The translations under genes and the position numbers were made by a program. Of a stretch of DNA of 64,000 nt, positions 53,748 to 63,910 are shown in pieces. The stretch comes from Clostridium sp. CF012. GTDB taxonomy: Bacteria > Bacillota > Clostridia > Clostridiales > Clostridiaceae. Position 1 is the first letter of the stretch, and each line of letters starts with the position of its first letter. The DNA lies in contig NZ_JAHLEF010000011.1 of NCBI RefSeq assembly GCF_018861755.1, positions 62,001 through 126,000 on the forward strand. Reading direction: 5' to 3'. The notes beneath the pieces were generated by a model that had not been told where the DNA came from, ran no database searches, and saw only the letters and a list, made by a program, of their open reading frames with translations.

Positions 53748-55226
53748 ATGATAGCCTTATTAAAATTATCGCCAGTATTTGTAATGGCAGGACTCATGAT
53801 TTCCGGAATGGATGCATTGCTTGCAGCACCAATTGCAACAATATACGCAGCTTTAGTTGCAGCAGTGGCATGTAAATTTAAATTTAATCACATTGTTGAT
53901 GCAGCGGTGGACAACGTAAAAGAAATGCAATTGGTTTTCTTTATATTAATGTTTGCTTATGCAATGGCAGAGGCTTTTATGGCAACAGGAGTTGGAGCAG
54001 CAATAATTAATATGTCATTAAATCTTGGATTAACAGCTAGAACAGTGGCATTAACAGGATTTCTAGTAACAGCAGTGCTTTCAGTTGCAACTGGTACTTC
54101 ATGGGGAACATTTGCGGCGTGTGCTCCAATATTCCTATGGTTAAACCACATACTTGGTGGTAACATTGCGCTTACTACAGCAGCAATTGCTGGTGGAGCT
54201 TGTTTTGGAGACAATATAGGACTTATTTCGGACACTACCGTAGTAAGCTCGGGGATCCAAAGGGTTGAAGTTATTCATAGAATAAAGCATCAAGGAGTAT
54301 GGTCTCTTTTATGTTTAACAATAACTGCAATTATTTTCTTCGTTGTAAGTGTTGGAATGGGGCTTCCAACAGTATCTGGTAGTGCAGCGGATGCAATAAA
54401 TCAAATTCCAAAAGAAGTATGGACATCACTTGAAAAAGCTAGACCTTCTGCAGTTGAACTTTTAAATCAAGTTAAAACTGGAGTTCCAATGTACATGATA
54501 ATTCCATTATTAATTGTACTTGCAGTAGCAATTAAAGGACTTCCAACCCTTGCATGTTTAGGACTTGGAATAATATCTTGTTTAGTTTTGGGACTCGCAG
54601 CAGGAACAGTACAATCTGTATCTGGTTTTTTAGATTTAATGAAAACAGGATTTGAAGGTGCAGGTTCTTGGGTTATAGTTATGATGATGTGGGTTGGTGC
54701 TTTTGGGGGTATCATGGGTAAAATGGAGGCTTTTGCTCCATTGTCAAATTTAGTTTCTAAAATTTCCAGAAATGTACGTCAACTTATGTTTTATAATGGG
54801 GTGTTGTCAATTTTAGGAAACGCTGCATTATCAGATGAAATGGCACAAATAGTAACAGTTGGACCAATAATTAAAAATTTACTTGAAGATAATGTGGAGG
54901 GTAGCGAAGAAGACATGTATACACTACGTCTAAGAAATGCTACTTTCGGGGATGCAATGGGAGTATTTGGATCACAACTTATTCCATGGCATGTATACAT
55001 AGGCTTCTATGTGGGCATAGCTACAGCTGTTTATCCACTCCACAAATTTTTACCTCTGGATATAATAAAGTATAACTTTATGGCTATGGTAGCAGTAGGA
55101 TCATTATTAATACTTACATTAACAGGGTTAGACAGATTTATACCATTCTTTAAATTACCATCTGAACCTGATGTTATGTTAAAGAAAAATATTGCGGAGA
55201 GTAGTAAAGAGAAGTTATCAGCATAA
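53748..55226 (+). CDS. NhaC-family Na+/H+ antiporter
   Basis: 492 residues, ATG after ACGGGGGAC. About 12 transmembrane helices. Conserved blocks: SVATGTSWGTFAACAPIF (about 115) and GGACFGDNIGLISDTTVVSS (about 148-167), both typical of NhaC and MleN-type carriers; a matching second-half stretch GNAALSDEMAQIVTVGP lies near 355. It probably exchanges Na+ for H+, though malate/lactate-linked exchange as in MleN cannot be excluded. Own terminator at 55257. Confidence 0.88.
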   Translation: MIALLKLSPVFVMAGLMISGMDALLAAPIATIYAALVAAVACKFKFNHIVDAAVDNVKEMQLVFFILMFAYAMAEAFMATGVGAAIINMSLNLGLTARTVALTGFLVTAVLSVATGTSWGTFAACAPIFLWLNHILGGNIALTTAAIAGGACFGDNIGLISDTTVVSSGIQRVEVIHRIKHQGVWSLLCLTITAIIFFVVSVGMGLPTVSGSAADAINQIPKEVWTSLEKARPSAVELLNQVKTGVPMYMIIPLLIVLAVAIKGLPTLACLGLGIISCLVLGLAAGTVQSVSGFLDLMKTGFEGAGSWVIVMMMWVGAFGGIMGKMEAFAPLSNLVSKISRNVRQLMFYNGVLSILGNAALSDEMAQIVTVGPIIKNLLEDNVEGSEEDMYTLRLRNATFGDAMGVFGSQLIPWHVYIGFYVGIATAVYPLHKFLPLDIIKYNFMAMVAVGSLLILTLTGLDRFIPFFKLPSEPDVMLKKNIAESSKEKLSA

Positions 55227-55256
55227 ATGTAGTCTTATATAATATATAAAATTTAT

Positions 55257-55300
55257 AAAGCACTATACTGTGATTATACAGCATAGTGCTTTCTTTATTT
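55257..55300 (+). terminator. terminator of the antiporter gene
   Basis: AAAGCACTATACTGT and ACAGCATAGTGCTTT arms with one mismatch, then TTTATTT. Confidence 0.85.
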
Positions 55301-55624
55301 ATGATGGAATTATAAGGTAGTATCCTTGTAAATATTTAAAAGTCGGCAATTTATTTAAGGAAATTGTAACTAAGGAAAAGAAAGCTAATGTATGATGATA
55401 TTAATAGATGATTTTATCTTCTTTGCTTCCAACATGTTTTTCCCTGAAATTTATCCGTAAATCCCCCATCCACTATAATAATATTCACATTTAAGCAGAA
55501 GGGTGATAGAAATTATGTATATTTTCGAAGAAATAGATGAAAATAGTATATAGTTGTTCAAATAAAAATAAACATAAAAAGCGACTGTTTATTAAATAAA
55601 ATAACGAAGATAGGAGAAGGATAT
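55301..55624. other. intergenic stretch before the 42-residue gene
   Basis: 324 bases, AT-rich. The only open frame with a ribosome binding site is a 12-codon one at 55515-55553, too short to support. No structure or repeat recognised. The promoter of the 42-residue gene must lie here; no consensus match was found. Confidence 0.45.
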
Positions 55625-55753
55625 ATGGATAATAAAATGAAAACAACTAAGAATAATAAAAAGGAAGATAATAATTTCAAGAAAAAAAATATTAAGCATG
55701 GCCATGAAGAAAGCGCAAAAGTAGTTTTTGATCACATGGAAAAAAAAGATTAG
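55625..55753 (+). CDS. 42-residue charged protein of unknown function
   Basis: 42 codons; ATG after TAGGAGAAGG. The product begins MDNKMKTTKNNKKEDNNFKK and ends in HEESAKVVFDHMEKKD; it is hydrophilic and Lys/Asn-rich. It has its own terminator just downstream. It shares the string TKNN and a basic character with the 31-residue protein at 5396, though this is too little for homology. No family recognised. Confidence 0.55.
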   Translation: MDNKMKTTKNNKKEDNNFKKKNIKHGHEESAKVVFDHMEKKD

Positions 55754-55760
55754 GGTAAAA

Positions 55761-55810
55761 AATAAAGAGTTCTAAGAGTGGGTTACTGCTCTATGGGCTC
55801 TTTATTATTA
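55761..55810 (+). terminator. terminator of the 42-residue gene
   Basis: AATAAAGAG and CTCTTTATT enclose a second stem AGAG/CTCT. Confidence 0.65.
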
Positions 55811-55875
55811 TCAAAAACAATTTTTTTAATAAACTGTTATATAAATTTTCTAAAATCAAGGATTTTTATAAAAAA

Positions 55876-55904
55876 TTTACGTATATATCAATATATAGTA
55901 TGAT
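55876..55904 (+). promoter_or_regulatory. promoter of the DUF4349 lipoprotein gene
   Basis: TTTACG, 17-nt spacer, TATGAT. The transcription start would fall inside the palindrome that follows. Confidence 0.6.
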
Positions 55905-55905
55905 A

Positions 55906-55923
55906 GATAGTGTTAACACTATC
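55906..55923. promoter_or_regulatory. 18-bp perfect palindrome, operator candidate
   Basis: GATAGTGTTAACACTATC reads the same on both strands and begins 1 nt after the -10 box. A repressor bound here would block initiation. No T-run follows, so it is not a terminator. Confidence 0.6.
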
Positions 55924-55945
55924 ATAATTTAAAAGGGGGGATTTT

Positions 55946-56860
55946 ATGAGGAAAAAATTTAAAAGTATAGCAGTAATACTAATGTCAATGATAATAATTA
56001 GTTTTGCAGCTTCGGGGTGTGGGGCTAAAAAATCAATTACAAGCCCTGAAATCAAAACCAGTATGGAAAATTCAAAGGGTGATAGTGGCTTTGGTGATAG
56101 CACTACTGGTACTTCAAATGAAACTACTAAATCTTTGACTAATACAAAGGCTCCTTTGAACGCTTCTTTAGAGGGTCAGGGTAAGATAATAAGGAATGGG
56201 AAAATACAGATGGAAACACTTAGCTTTGATGATACAGTAAAGCTAATTTTAACTAAAACTAATAGTATGGGTGCCTATGTGCAAAGTTCTAATGTATCAG
56301 GCGCAAGTATTGAAGCAAAGTTATCGCAGCAAAGTAGAAAAGGAGTCTTTATATTAAGGGTTCCTAAAACTAAATTTGATAGTTTTATATTAGACATTGG
56401 GAACTTAGGAAGCATTACAAATCAACAGATTTCAACGGAGGATGTAACCTCTGCATATTTTGATACGCAGGCACATTTAAAATCACTAACCATTCAAGAG
56501 GAAAGACTACTAGAACTTTTAAAGAAAACTGGTGAACTCAAAGATATAATAGTATTAGAAAAGGAATTAAGTACAATTAGATATGAAATTGAAGGTTTAA
56601 CAGGAAACCTTAAAAAATGGGATAACTTAATAGATTTTTGCACACTAAATATAGAAGTAGTTGAAGTCTATAAAATCAAAGAAAATCCTGCTTCTTTTGT
56701 AGATAAAATTGCAAATGGGTTTGTTTCCTCAGTTAAATCACTAGTTGATTTTAGTAAAGGATTTGTTGTAACATTATCTATAATGATACCTTATTTGGTT
56801 GTTTTATCGATTATACTTTTAATAAGTAGATATATATATAAATATATAAAAAGAAGCTAA
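55946..56860 (+). CDS. DUF4349 domain lipoprotein
   Basis: 304 residues, ATG after AAAAGGGGGG. Lipoprotein signal IAVILMSMIIISFAASGCG (lipobox ASGC), then a low-complexity linker rich in Ser, Thr and Gly, the DUF4349 domain (about 75-260: KIIRNGKIQMETLSFDDTV, RKGVFILRVPKTKFDSFI, a coiled coil with LLKKTGELKDIIVLEKELS), and one transmembrane helix at the end (VVTLSIMIPYLVVLSIILLI). Both ends are therefore attached to the membrane with the domain outside. Function unknown. Confidence 0.88.
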   Translation: MRKKFKSIAVILMSMIIISFAASGCGAKKSITSPEIKTSMENSKGDSGFGDSTTGTSNETTKSLTNTKAPLNASLEGQGKIIRNGKIQMETLSFDDTVKLILTKTNSMGAYVQSSNVSGASIEAKLSQQSRKGVFILRVPKTKFDSFILDIGNLGSITNQQISTEDVTSAYFDTQAHLKSLTIQEERLLELLKKTGELKDIIVLEKELSTIRYEIEGLTGNLKKWDNLIDFCTLNIEVVEVYKIKENPASFVDKIANGFVSSVKSLVDFSKGFVVTLSIMIPYLVVLSIILLISRYIYKYIKRS

Positions 56861-56908
56861 ATTCATGAGTTTTTAGTTGGAATAGCATATAAAGAGGAGT
56901 TACCTTTA

Positions 56909-56940
56909 AGAAGCATATGATTATGCTTCTATTTTTTTAT
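56909..56940 (+). terminator. terminator of the DUF4349 gene
   Basis: AGAAGCATA and TATGCTTCT arms, 4-nt loop, then ATTTTTTTATT. Confidence 0.85.
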
Positions 56941-57132
56941 TGACAGGAAATCATGAGATTTATAAGCAATGGATAGTCTTTTGAGAATGCATTTAAAAGT
57001 TTTTTTGCATTTTTTATGAATATAAGTGTGAAAAACAATATAAAAATATAAAAACATAAAAATGATCTCTAAAGAATAAGAAAAAAATATCGAAATATAT
57101 AATAATATAAAAATGAAGTGGGGGGTTATTTT

Positions 57133-59163
57133 GTGAAAAAAAATTTATTCGACAAAGGTGATTCAAAAAAAGAGAAAGGCAAAAAATTGAGTTTCCAGTT
57201 AATCTCATTGCTTATTTTGGCATCATTTTTACCTATATTATCAATTTCCATGGGAACATATTATAGTTTATCAAAAAATTTAAAGGGTGAATTTGATAGC
57301 ATAGCAAGTCAAAGTACATCAAGAGTTAATGAGGCCATAGGTTCGTTATATAAAGCAAACTATGAATCTACAGATATGTTATCCAATGATCCAAATGCAA
57401 TAATGCTTAAGGCAAACCCAGATTCTGAACAGTGGTTAATGAAAAGCTTTGAGGGCTTTGCAAAGACCCATACTGATATGTTACACGTATATCTTGGAGC
57501 TGTAGATAAGAAGATGTACCTTGAACCTAAGGTTGACTTACCTGCAACTTTTGATCCAACTTCAACAAGTTGGTATAAGGATGCAATTAGCAATGATGGT
57601 AAGGTTATTGCTACTAACCCATATGTGGATACTGATACTAAAAAACATGTAGTGACTTTCGCAAAGACAGTTAAAGATGTCCAAGGTAAGCTAGTAGGCG
57701 TAATTGGATTAGATATAGACTTAGAATTAATATCTACTATGGTTCAGAATATTAAATTAGGTGAAAATGGCTATTCAGCAGTATTAGATAGGACAGGAAC
57801 AATAACAGCACATAAAGATAAAGCCTTATTAGGGAAAAACCCAAAACAAGAACCTTGGATAAAAACCATTATGGACTCTAAGGAAAATAAACTTACATTG
57901 AATGTAAATGGAGAAAAATATTTAATTTATAAGGCTTTAGATGCAAAAACTAATTTAACTACAGTAGGATTTATTCCAATAGCAGAACAAACATCAAAAA
58001 TAATAGAAGGATTAACTATCCCTATTATAGTTTTAGTATTATCACTTATATTTGTAATAGTAATCGGAACAGTATTTTCTGGTAAAATAACGAAGCCCAT
58101 GGAAAAATTAAGTAGTGTTTTGGCCAAGATTAAGGAGGGTGATTTTACTCAAAGGGTGGCTAAAAATAAATATGCTAGCTTAGAAGTACAACAAATTATT
58201 GAGTCAGTAAATGATATGATAGAGGATATGGTCATAGTTTTAGGGAATGTAGTAGAGAGTTCAAATAAAGTTAAAGATTCAGCAGAGTCTTTAGCGGCTA
58301 CTACGCAAGAGTCAAATGCTGTGGGGGATGAGGTTGCAAGAGCGGTTCAACAAATTGCACAAGGGGCAAATGAACAGTCTCAAATTCTAGAAGAAAGTGT
58401 TAATTATTCCACAACTTTAGGAGAAGAAGTAAATAAAACTACCATTAATGCTAAAAACATGATTAAAGCATCTTTAGAGGTTAAACAATCAACAGAAGAA
58501 GGCATTATAGCTGTTGAAAATTTAAGAAGTGTATTTGAAGAAAACACTAATGCGAATGATGAAGTTGCTAAAAAGGTAGAAATTTTAGCGGAAAATTCTA
58601 ATAAGATTAGTGCTATAACTGATACTATAAAAGCGATAACGGAGCAAACAAACCTATTAGCCTTAAATGCTAGTATAGAGGCAGCAAGGGCTGGAGAAGC
58701 AGGGAGAGGCTTTGCAGTTGTTGCGGATGAGGTTAGAAAGCTTGCAGAACAATCTTCGGTTTCAGCTTCTGAAATTGATAAGGTAATAAGTGTAATAAGA
58801 ACAAGTGTAAATGGAGTATTGGAACAAATAACGCATTCCAAAGAGCTAAGTACTAAAACTGATAAGAGTGTCCAAACTACTAATGAAACCTTTAAGAAGA
58901 TTGAAGGAGCAATGGAATTACTTCAAAAGGATATGAGCAGTGTAGATAATTCACTAAAAGAAATAAATAATTATAAAGACATTGTAAGTGAAAAAATCGA
59001 AAATGCTTCGGCTGTGTCACAAGAGACGGCAGCAACTTCAGAAGAGGTAAGTGCCTCTACAGAAGAACAAGCTGCAGGACTTCAAGAAATAGTGAGTGCT
59101 GCAGAAAATTTAAATGCACTTGCAGATGATTTAAGAGAAAGTATCAGCAAATTCAAGATATAG
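57133..59163 (+). CDS. methyl-accepting chemotaxis protein with dCache sensor
   Basis: 676 residues from the GTG at 57133, 8 nt after GTGGGGGG; an in-frame GTG at 57118 overlaps that site. Transmembrane helix 1 (about 23-44), an external double-Cache domain (about 50-285, with [18 protein letters not shown] and [12 protein letters not shown]), helix 2 (about 290-315), HAMP (about 315-365) and the cytoplasmic signalling hairpin, whose conserved tip [20 protein letters not shown] lies near 505-540. It relays ligand binding to CheA. Cache domains often bind amino acids or organic acids. CTAAAG at 57069 and CGAAATAT at 57091 loosely resemble a flagellar sigma-D promoter. Confidence 0.93.
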   Translation: MKKNLFDKGDSKKEKGKKLSFQLISLLILASFLPILSISMGTYYSLSKNLKGEFDSIASQSTSRVNEAIGSLYKANYESTDMLSNDPNAIMLKANPDSEQWLMKSFEGFAKTHTDMLHVYLGAVDKKMYLEPKVDLPATFDPTSTSWYKDAISNDGKVIATNPYVDTDTKKHVVTFAKTVKDVQGKLVGVIGLDIDLELISTMVQNIKLGENGYSAVLDRTGTITAHKDKALLGKNPKQEPWIKTIMDSKENKLTLNVNGEKYLIYKALDAKTNLTTVGFIPIAEQTSKIIEGLTIPIIVLVLSLIFVIVIGTVFSGKITKPMEKLSSVLAKIKEGDFTQRVAKNKYASLEVQQIIESVNDMIEDMVIVLGNVVESSNKVKDSAESLAATTQESNAVGDEVARAVQQIAQGANEQSQILEESVNYSTTLGEEVNKTTINAKNMIKASLEVKQSTEEGIIAVENLRSVFEENTNANDEVAKKVEILAENSNKISAITDTIKAITEQTNLLALNASIEAARAGEAGRGFAVVADEVRKLAEQSSVSASEIDKVISVIRTSVNGVLEQITHSKELSTKTDKSVQTTNETFKKIEGAMELLQKDMSSVDNSLKEINNYKDIVSEKIENASAVSQETAATSEEVSASTEEQAAGLQEIVSAAENLNALADDLRESISKFKI

Positions 59164-59180
59164 TATAGTCTTATTTTAGG

Positions 59181-59216
59181 GAGCACCTAGTTTATTATGA
59201 ACTAGGTGCTCTTATC
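59181..59216 (+). terminator. terminator after the first chemoreceptor gene
   Basis: GAGCACCTAGTT and AACTAGGTGCTC perfect arms with a 7-nt loop; the T-run that follows is weak. Confidence 0.65.
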
Positions 59217-59382
59217 ATTTGGTCTCAATACTTATTCTTAAGAAATAATTACAATAGGTAATATTATAATATCCAATAGTATGATATATTAATATTAGGA
59301 GATTTATATAAATGATTTAAATATTAAATAGAAAATATATCGGTGTGGTGATTTGTAAAAAAAGTTGAAGGAGGTTATTTTT

Positions 59383-60141
59383 ATGAAAATTTATTCCTGG
59401 AATGTAAATGGCATAAGAGCTATAAAAGATAAAGGCTTTATTGAATGGGTTTCAAAAGAACAACCAGAGGTTTTATGTATTCAAGAGACAAAAATTCAAG
59501 AAAATCAAATAAGTGAGGAGCTTAAAAATATACAAGGATATTACTCGTATTTTTCTTGTGCAGAAAAGAAGGGCTACAGTGGTGTAGCTACATACACTAA
59601 ACAAAAGCCAATATCTGTTTCTTATGGTATTGGAATAGAAAGATTCGATAGTGAAGGTAGAATAGTAATAACTGAGTTTGAAGATTTTACTCTTTTAAAC
59701 ATATATTTTCCCAATGGTCAAAAGGATGATATCAGATTAAATTATAAAATGGAATTTTACGATGCATTATTAGACTATTGTGAAAAACTTAGGGAAAAAG
59801 GGGAAAAATTAATTATTTGTGGAGATTATAATACAGCTCATAATGCAATTGATTTGAAAAATCCAAAGGCAAACGAAAAGTATTCAGGATTCTTGCCTAT
59901 AGAGAGAGCTTGGATGGACAAATTTATCTCCTATGGTTATGTTGATACTTTTAGATATCTTCACGAGGAAGAAATAAAATATTCTTGGTGGAGTTATAGA
60001 TTTAAGGCTAGAGAAAAAAATGTAGGCTGGAGAATTGACTATTTCTTTGTTACTGAGGATTTATTGAGTACAATAAAGGAAGCTGATATTTTAAATGAGG
60101 TTGTAGGATCAGATCATTGTCCTGTGTGCATTATTTTATAG
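59383..60141 (+). CDS. xth: exodeoxyribonuclease III / AP endonuclease
   Basis: 252 residues from the ATG at 59383 after GAAGGAGGT. Endonuclease/exonuclease/phosphatase fold with all active-site blocks: YSWNVNGIRA, CIQETKI (metal-binding Glu), ICGDYNTAHN, GWRIDYFFV and GSDHCPV. It cuts DNA at abasic sites and removes 3' blocks in base excision repair. ExoA type, as in Bacillus. Strong terminator follows. Confidence 0.94.
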   Translation: MKIYSWNVNGIRAIKDKGFIEWVSKEQPEVLCIQETKIQENQISEELKNIQGYYSYFSCAEKKGYSGVATYTKQKPISVSYGIGIERFDSEGRIVITEFEDFTLLNIYFPNGQKDDIRLNYKMEFYDALLDYCEKLREKGEKLIICGDYNTAHNAIDLKNPKANEKYSGFLPIERAWMDKFISYGYVDTFRYLHEEEIKYSWWSYRFKAREKNVGWRIDYFFVTEDLLSTIKEADILNEVVGSDHCPVCIIL

Positions 60142-60150
60142 ATATAAATA

Positions 60151-60218
60151 AGACTCCCTTCAAAGTAGAGGTTACAGATGACTTATCTGCAAATGCTCTA
60201 TTTTAAAGGGAGCTTTTT
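60151..60218. terminator. long imperfect terminator hairpin
   Basis: AGACTCCCTT...TAGAG pairs with CTCTA...AAGGGAGCT, with an inner stem CAGAT/ATCTG; TTTTT follows. Lies between convergent genes. Confidence 0.75.
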
Positions 60219-60260
60219 AATGAAAATTGATTTTTTATTAGATTCTAAAGATCCAAGGAA

Positions 60261-62291
60261 TTATATTTTAAAAATCTTAATGCTATTTTGAAGGTCCTTA
60301 GCCATTTCTCTTAACTGCTTAATTGAGGAGGACATCTCATCAATAGTGCTGGACTGCTCCTGGATAGATGCAGCAACCTCCTCTGTAGCAGCAGAGCTTT
60401 CCTCGGAAACCCTTGTTATGTTATCAGAATTAATTGCTAGATTTTCAATAATTTCATTTGAGTGTAATATATTTTTTGTTACCAGATTTAACTTGTTTTT
60501 AGTAAGATCAAATGCTCCAAGAATTTCAGTAAGTGCATTGTCAACATTTTGCACATTAATTGTACCCTTTTGGGTTTCTGCACTTCCTTCTTCAATTGAA
60601 GATAGCGCTGTTTTAGCATATTGTTGAGTATTTTGTATAAGTTTTTTTATGCTATTAGAGGATTCCATGGTTTCCTCAGCTAGTTTTCTTACCTCTTCAG
60701 CAACCACAGAGAACCCTCTACCGGCCTCGCCTGCTCTTGCGGCCTCAATTGAAGCATTTAGTGCTAGTAAATTCGTTTGAGAAGCAATAGTGTCTATAAA
60801 TTCAACAATATTTCCAATTTCATCTGAAGTTTTTTGAAGGGTTTGTATGGTTGAAGCAGAGTAATCTACTTTGCTTTTTATAACTTTTATTTGATTTACC
60901 AGATCATTCATTTTTGTTCGTCCATCAGTAGCTAGAGAGCTTGTTTCATCTGCAGTGTGGACAACATTGGTTATTTCTTCTTTAATAGTATCCATATTAC
61001 TTACAATTTCTTTTGTATTCTTTGAAATATCTTCTGTTGCTATAAATTGCTTTTCTGAACCAGATGCCAATTCCTGGGCTGCCATAGCAATTTGATTTGA
61101 AACCATAGCACTTTGTTCTCCAGAGTTTAAAAGTTGGTCAGCAGATGATAATAATTGTTCAGAAATATTACTGATTTCCGTAGTCATGCCGCGAAGATTA
61201 ACGATCATTTCATTAAAGCTTATGCCTAAAAGTCCTATTTCATCTTTAGATTTTATTTGAATTTCTTTTGTTAGATCTCCTTTAGAAACACCGTTTGCTA
61301 GAGTTACTAAATTTTTCAATGGATTAATAAATTTTGATACTAACAATACTAGTATTAATGAACCTAATAAGAAAGAAATTAGGGTTATTAAAAAAGAAGT
61401 TGTTAAAATAGAATCAATTGCAGATTTAACATTTTTCATAGAAAGAGCTACATCGACAGCACCTACATGCTTTCCATTTTCAGAAAGAGGAACTAATACT
61501 TCATAAACTCTCTCCACGTCTTTATACATAAAATCTGAGCTGAATTCTTTGCCATCTTTAGCGGCAGCTATACTTCCTTCATCATTTAATGTTTTACCTA
61601 TTCTATCCTTTTCGGTGTGTGTAAGTACTTTTAGATCTGTTCCTATAGTTAAAGCATATGATATGTTTTTATCCTTACCTATTTCATCAATAAGAGCCTG
61701 AGGGCTTACAGAATTAAGAATAGCATTAACTTTATTGGCATTAATTCCAATTTGAACAAATCCGCCTTTTTCCAAAGCAACAGCACCATATTTATAAAAA
61801 GTATCTTTTGAATTTCCGCTTTGGCGTATGCTTTCTACCACCTCAGGAGCTTTATCTTTTAATATTTTTTGATTTATACTATCTTCTGGGTATTTATATT
61901 TTAAATTAGCTGCCATATTAGAAAATATAATAACGCCCTTATCATCTGCAATATTAATTTCGTCAATATTTAATCTTTTAGAAATTTTAATAAGAGACTC
62001 ATTTGAGATATTAGGTGTAATACCAATAAGGTACGATGAAGTAATAATTTTTTCACTTAGTAGAGTATCAAGTTCTTTTGAAATATTTTGATTGGATATA
62101 AGTCTTTGCTGGATTTGTTTAACTATTATGTCTCCATCGGTTTTCATTTGAAGTTCCATCTTGGTTTTTACAATTGACACCATAATTGCACAAAAGATAA
62201 GTAAAGTTGTAAAAAGTACTAAAAGCGAAGATATTACTACTTTCAGTTTTAAAGATAGATGCTTAGATTTTGTTTCAGGTTTAGTTTTCAT
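60261..62291 (-). CDS. methyl-accepting chemotaxis protein with Cache-type sensor
   Basis: 676 residues, ATG 11 nt after AAGGGGGA on the reverse strand. Transmembrane helix 1 (about 15-40), external Cache-like domain (about 45-285) with [18 protein letters not shown], helix 2 (about 290-315), HAMP ([20 protein letters not shown]) and signalling domain with the tip [20 protein letters not shown] near 495-530. It is a different receptor from the one at 57133: the tip is the same class but the sensor domains are dissimilar. The two genes are convergent, with the exonuclease gene between. Confidence 0.93.
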   Translation of the reverse strand: MKTKPETKSKHLSLKLKVVISSLLVLFTTLLIFCAIMVSIVKTKMELQMKTDGDIIVKQIQQRLISNQNISKELDTLLSEKIITSSYLIGITPNISNESLIKISKRLNIDEINIADDKGVIIFSNMAANLKYKYPEDSINQKILKDKAPEVVESIRQSGNSKDTFYKYGAVALEKGGFVQIGINANKVNAILNSVSPQALIDEIGKDKNISYALTIGTDLKVLTHTEKDRIGKTLNDEGSIAAAKDGKEFSSDFMYKDVERVYEVLVPLSENGKHVGAVDVALSMKNVKSAIDSILTTSFLITLISFLLGSLILVLLVSKFINPLKNLVTLANGVSKGDLTKEIQIKSKDEIGLLGISFNEMIVNLRGMTTEISNISEQLLSSADQLLNSGEQSAMVSNQIAMAAQELASGSEKQFIATEDISKNTKEIVSNMDTIKEEITNVVHTADETSSLATDGRTKMNDLVNQIKVIKSKVDYSASTIQTLQKTSDEIGNIVEFIDTIASQTNLLALNASIEAARAGEAGRGFSVVAEEVRKLAEETMESSNSIKKLIQNTQQYAKTALSSIEEGSAETQKGTINVQNVDNALTEILGAFDLTKNKLNLVTKNILHSNEIIENLAINSDNITRVSEESSAATEEVAASIQEQSSTIDEMSSSIKQLREMAKDLQNSIKIFKI

Positions 62292-62746
62292 AATAAATTA
62301 GTCCCCCTTGTGTGTGTTTAATTATTAATTGAATTGTTTCTTGAAGTGAATTTAGAATATATAAACATAAACACAGTATTTAATTTAATAAAATTCAATT
62401 AAATAAGTTATAAAACACAGCGGTTTTCTATAAAAGATAAATTCATTCTATACCATATGGCTACTATGTTTATGCATACTATAACAATATAATATAAAAT
62501 ATGATAAAATACAATAAAAATAATCATGTTTTGATAAATTTTAACAAATACCCTCGAATATAGTAACCCTTTAATTGTAAAAGTTAAGAATTAAATTTAA
62601 ATAGTAAAAAAATAGTGAAATTATAGAATAAATATAAAACATTTCAGTGTATAATATTATTATATGTAGTTATTGTATAAAACATTTAAAATTAATATGT
62701 GTAGCTTATGCTATACCATATATATACAAGAAAGGAAGTTAAAATT
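62292..62746. other. divergent intergenic region
   Basis: 455 very AT-rich bases between the second chemoreceptor (reverse) and the WG-repeat gene (forward). TATAAT near 62652 may belong to the WG gene. I see no gene, tandem repeat or strong hairpin. Confidence 0.4.
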
Positions 62747-63760
62747 ATGAATAATGAGAAAAACTTATATCCTGTGAAAATAAAAAAGAAATATGGGTAT
62801 ATAGATAAAGCTGGTAATGTAGTTATAGAAATGAAATTTGATTATTCTGAGGAGTTTGAAGGTGACCTAGCAATAGTTGGCCTACAGGAAAAGTATGGCT
62901 TTATTAATAAGGATGGACAGTTTTTAATAGAACCTATGTATGATGAGGTTCAGCAGTTTAGTGAAGGTTTTGCAGCAATAAAATTACATGGCAAGAAGGG
63001 GTATATTGATTTAAGCGGAAAACTTATTGTGGAGCCTAAATATGAAGAAGCTAATTTCTTTATGGAGGGAAGAGCTGCAGTAAAAAGTGGATATATGTGG
63101 GGGTACATAGATAGCAATGGGAAGGAAGTAGTTCCTTTGAGTTTTTTAGATGCTAACGATTTTAGTGAGGGTCTGGCTGAGGTTCAAATAGGTGGAAAAA
63201 TAGCTTATATAGATAAAGAGGGCAAAGTTATAATAGATGCAATTTATGATTATGCTTATGCTTTTAATGATGGCATAGCATCTGTTTGTGCTAAGGGAAA
63301 ATATGGCTACATAAACAATAGTGGTGAAGTGATTATACCACTTCGATATAATGTTTGCGGGGAGTTCAATGAAGGGCTGGCAACAGTTGAAATCAGAGGG
63401 AAATATGGCTTTATAGATTCATTGGGAGAGATTATTATAAAACCTGAGTTTCAATGGGCAGATAGATTTTATAATGGCCTAGCTGCAATTTGTGAAAATG
63501 AAAAATATGGTTGCATTGATAAAACTGGCAGTATTATAATACCTGCTATCTTTGATGACATAGATATTATGAGTGAAGGTTTAATGGCTGCTCAAATAGG
63601 AGATAAGTGGGGGTATATAGATTGCTCAGGTCAAATAGTTATAGAGCCAAGTTTTGAAGAAGCCTATGAATTTACTTACGGAATTGCAAGAGTTGAAGTG
63701 GGTAAAAAAATTGGATATATTAATAAATTAGGGGAATATGTTTGGAAATTACAATCCTAA
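62747..63760 (+). CDS. WG-repeat protein, ten repeats
   Basis: 337 residues from the ATG at 62747 after AAAGGAAG; an in-frame ATG at 62708 lacks a ribosome binding site. The protein is wholly made of about ten WG repeats of roughly 33 residues, each with a core like KYGYIDKAGNVVI (others KYGFINKDG, KWGYIDCSG, KIGYINKLG) followed by FxxAxxFxEGxAxV. No signal peptide or membrane helix, so it is cytoplasmic. WG repeats form beta-rich scaffolds used for binding proteins or peptidoglycan; partner unknown. Confidence 0.92.
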   Translation: MNNEKNLYPVKIKKKYGYIDKAGNVVIEMKFDYSEEFEGDLAIVGLQEKYGFINKDGQFLIEPMYDEVQQFSEGFAAIKLHGKKGYIDLSGKLIVEPKYEEANFFMEGRAAVKSGYMWGYIDSNGKEVVPLSFLDANDFSEGLAEVQIGGKIAYIDKEGKVIIDAIYDYAYAFNDGIASVCAKGKYGYINNSGEVIIPLRYNVCGEFNEGLATVEIRGKYGFIDSLGEIIIKPEFQWADRFYNGLAAICENEKYGCIDKTGSIIIPAIFDDIDIMSEGLMAAQIGDKWGYIDCSGQIVIEPSFEEAYEFTYGIARVEVGKKIGYINKLGEYVWKLQS

Positions 63761-63910
63761 AAACTTTTATATTATAAATTAATAGTAAATATAAATAAAT
63801 GATAAGAAAATATAAGTTAACATTATATTATGTTTAATGAAATGTTATAAATAATCATAAGCTAGCATAGTTATATGGTACAAGTAGCAAACTATAGGGG
63901 GATTTGTACT

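Noticed and set aside
53957-54235. Reverse-strand open frame of 92 codons inside the NhaC antiporter gene, and a similar one at 54467-54715
   Set aside because: They have no ribosome binding site and mirror codon bias of the antiporter; compositional shadows.
55515-55553. 12-codon frame MYIFEEIDENSI with a fair ribosome binding site
   Set aside because: Too short to separate from chance and without any other support.
58404-58841. Reverse-strand open frame of 145 codons within the first chemoreceptor gene
   Set aside because: Antisense shadow of the repetitive, Ala/Ser-rich signalling domain; no start signal.
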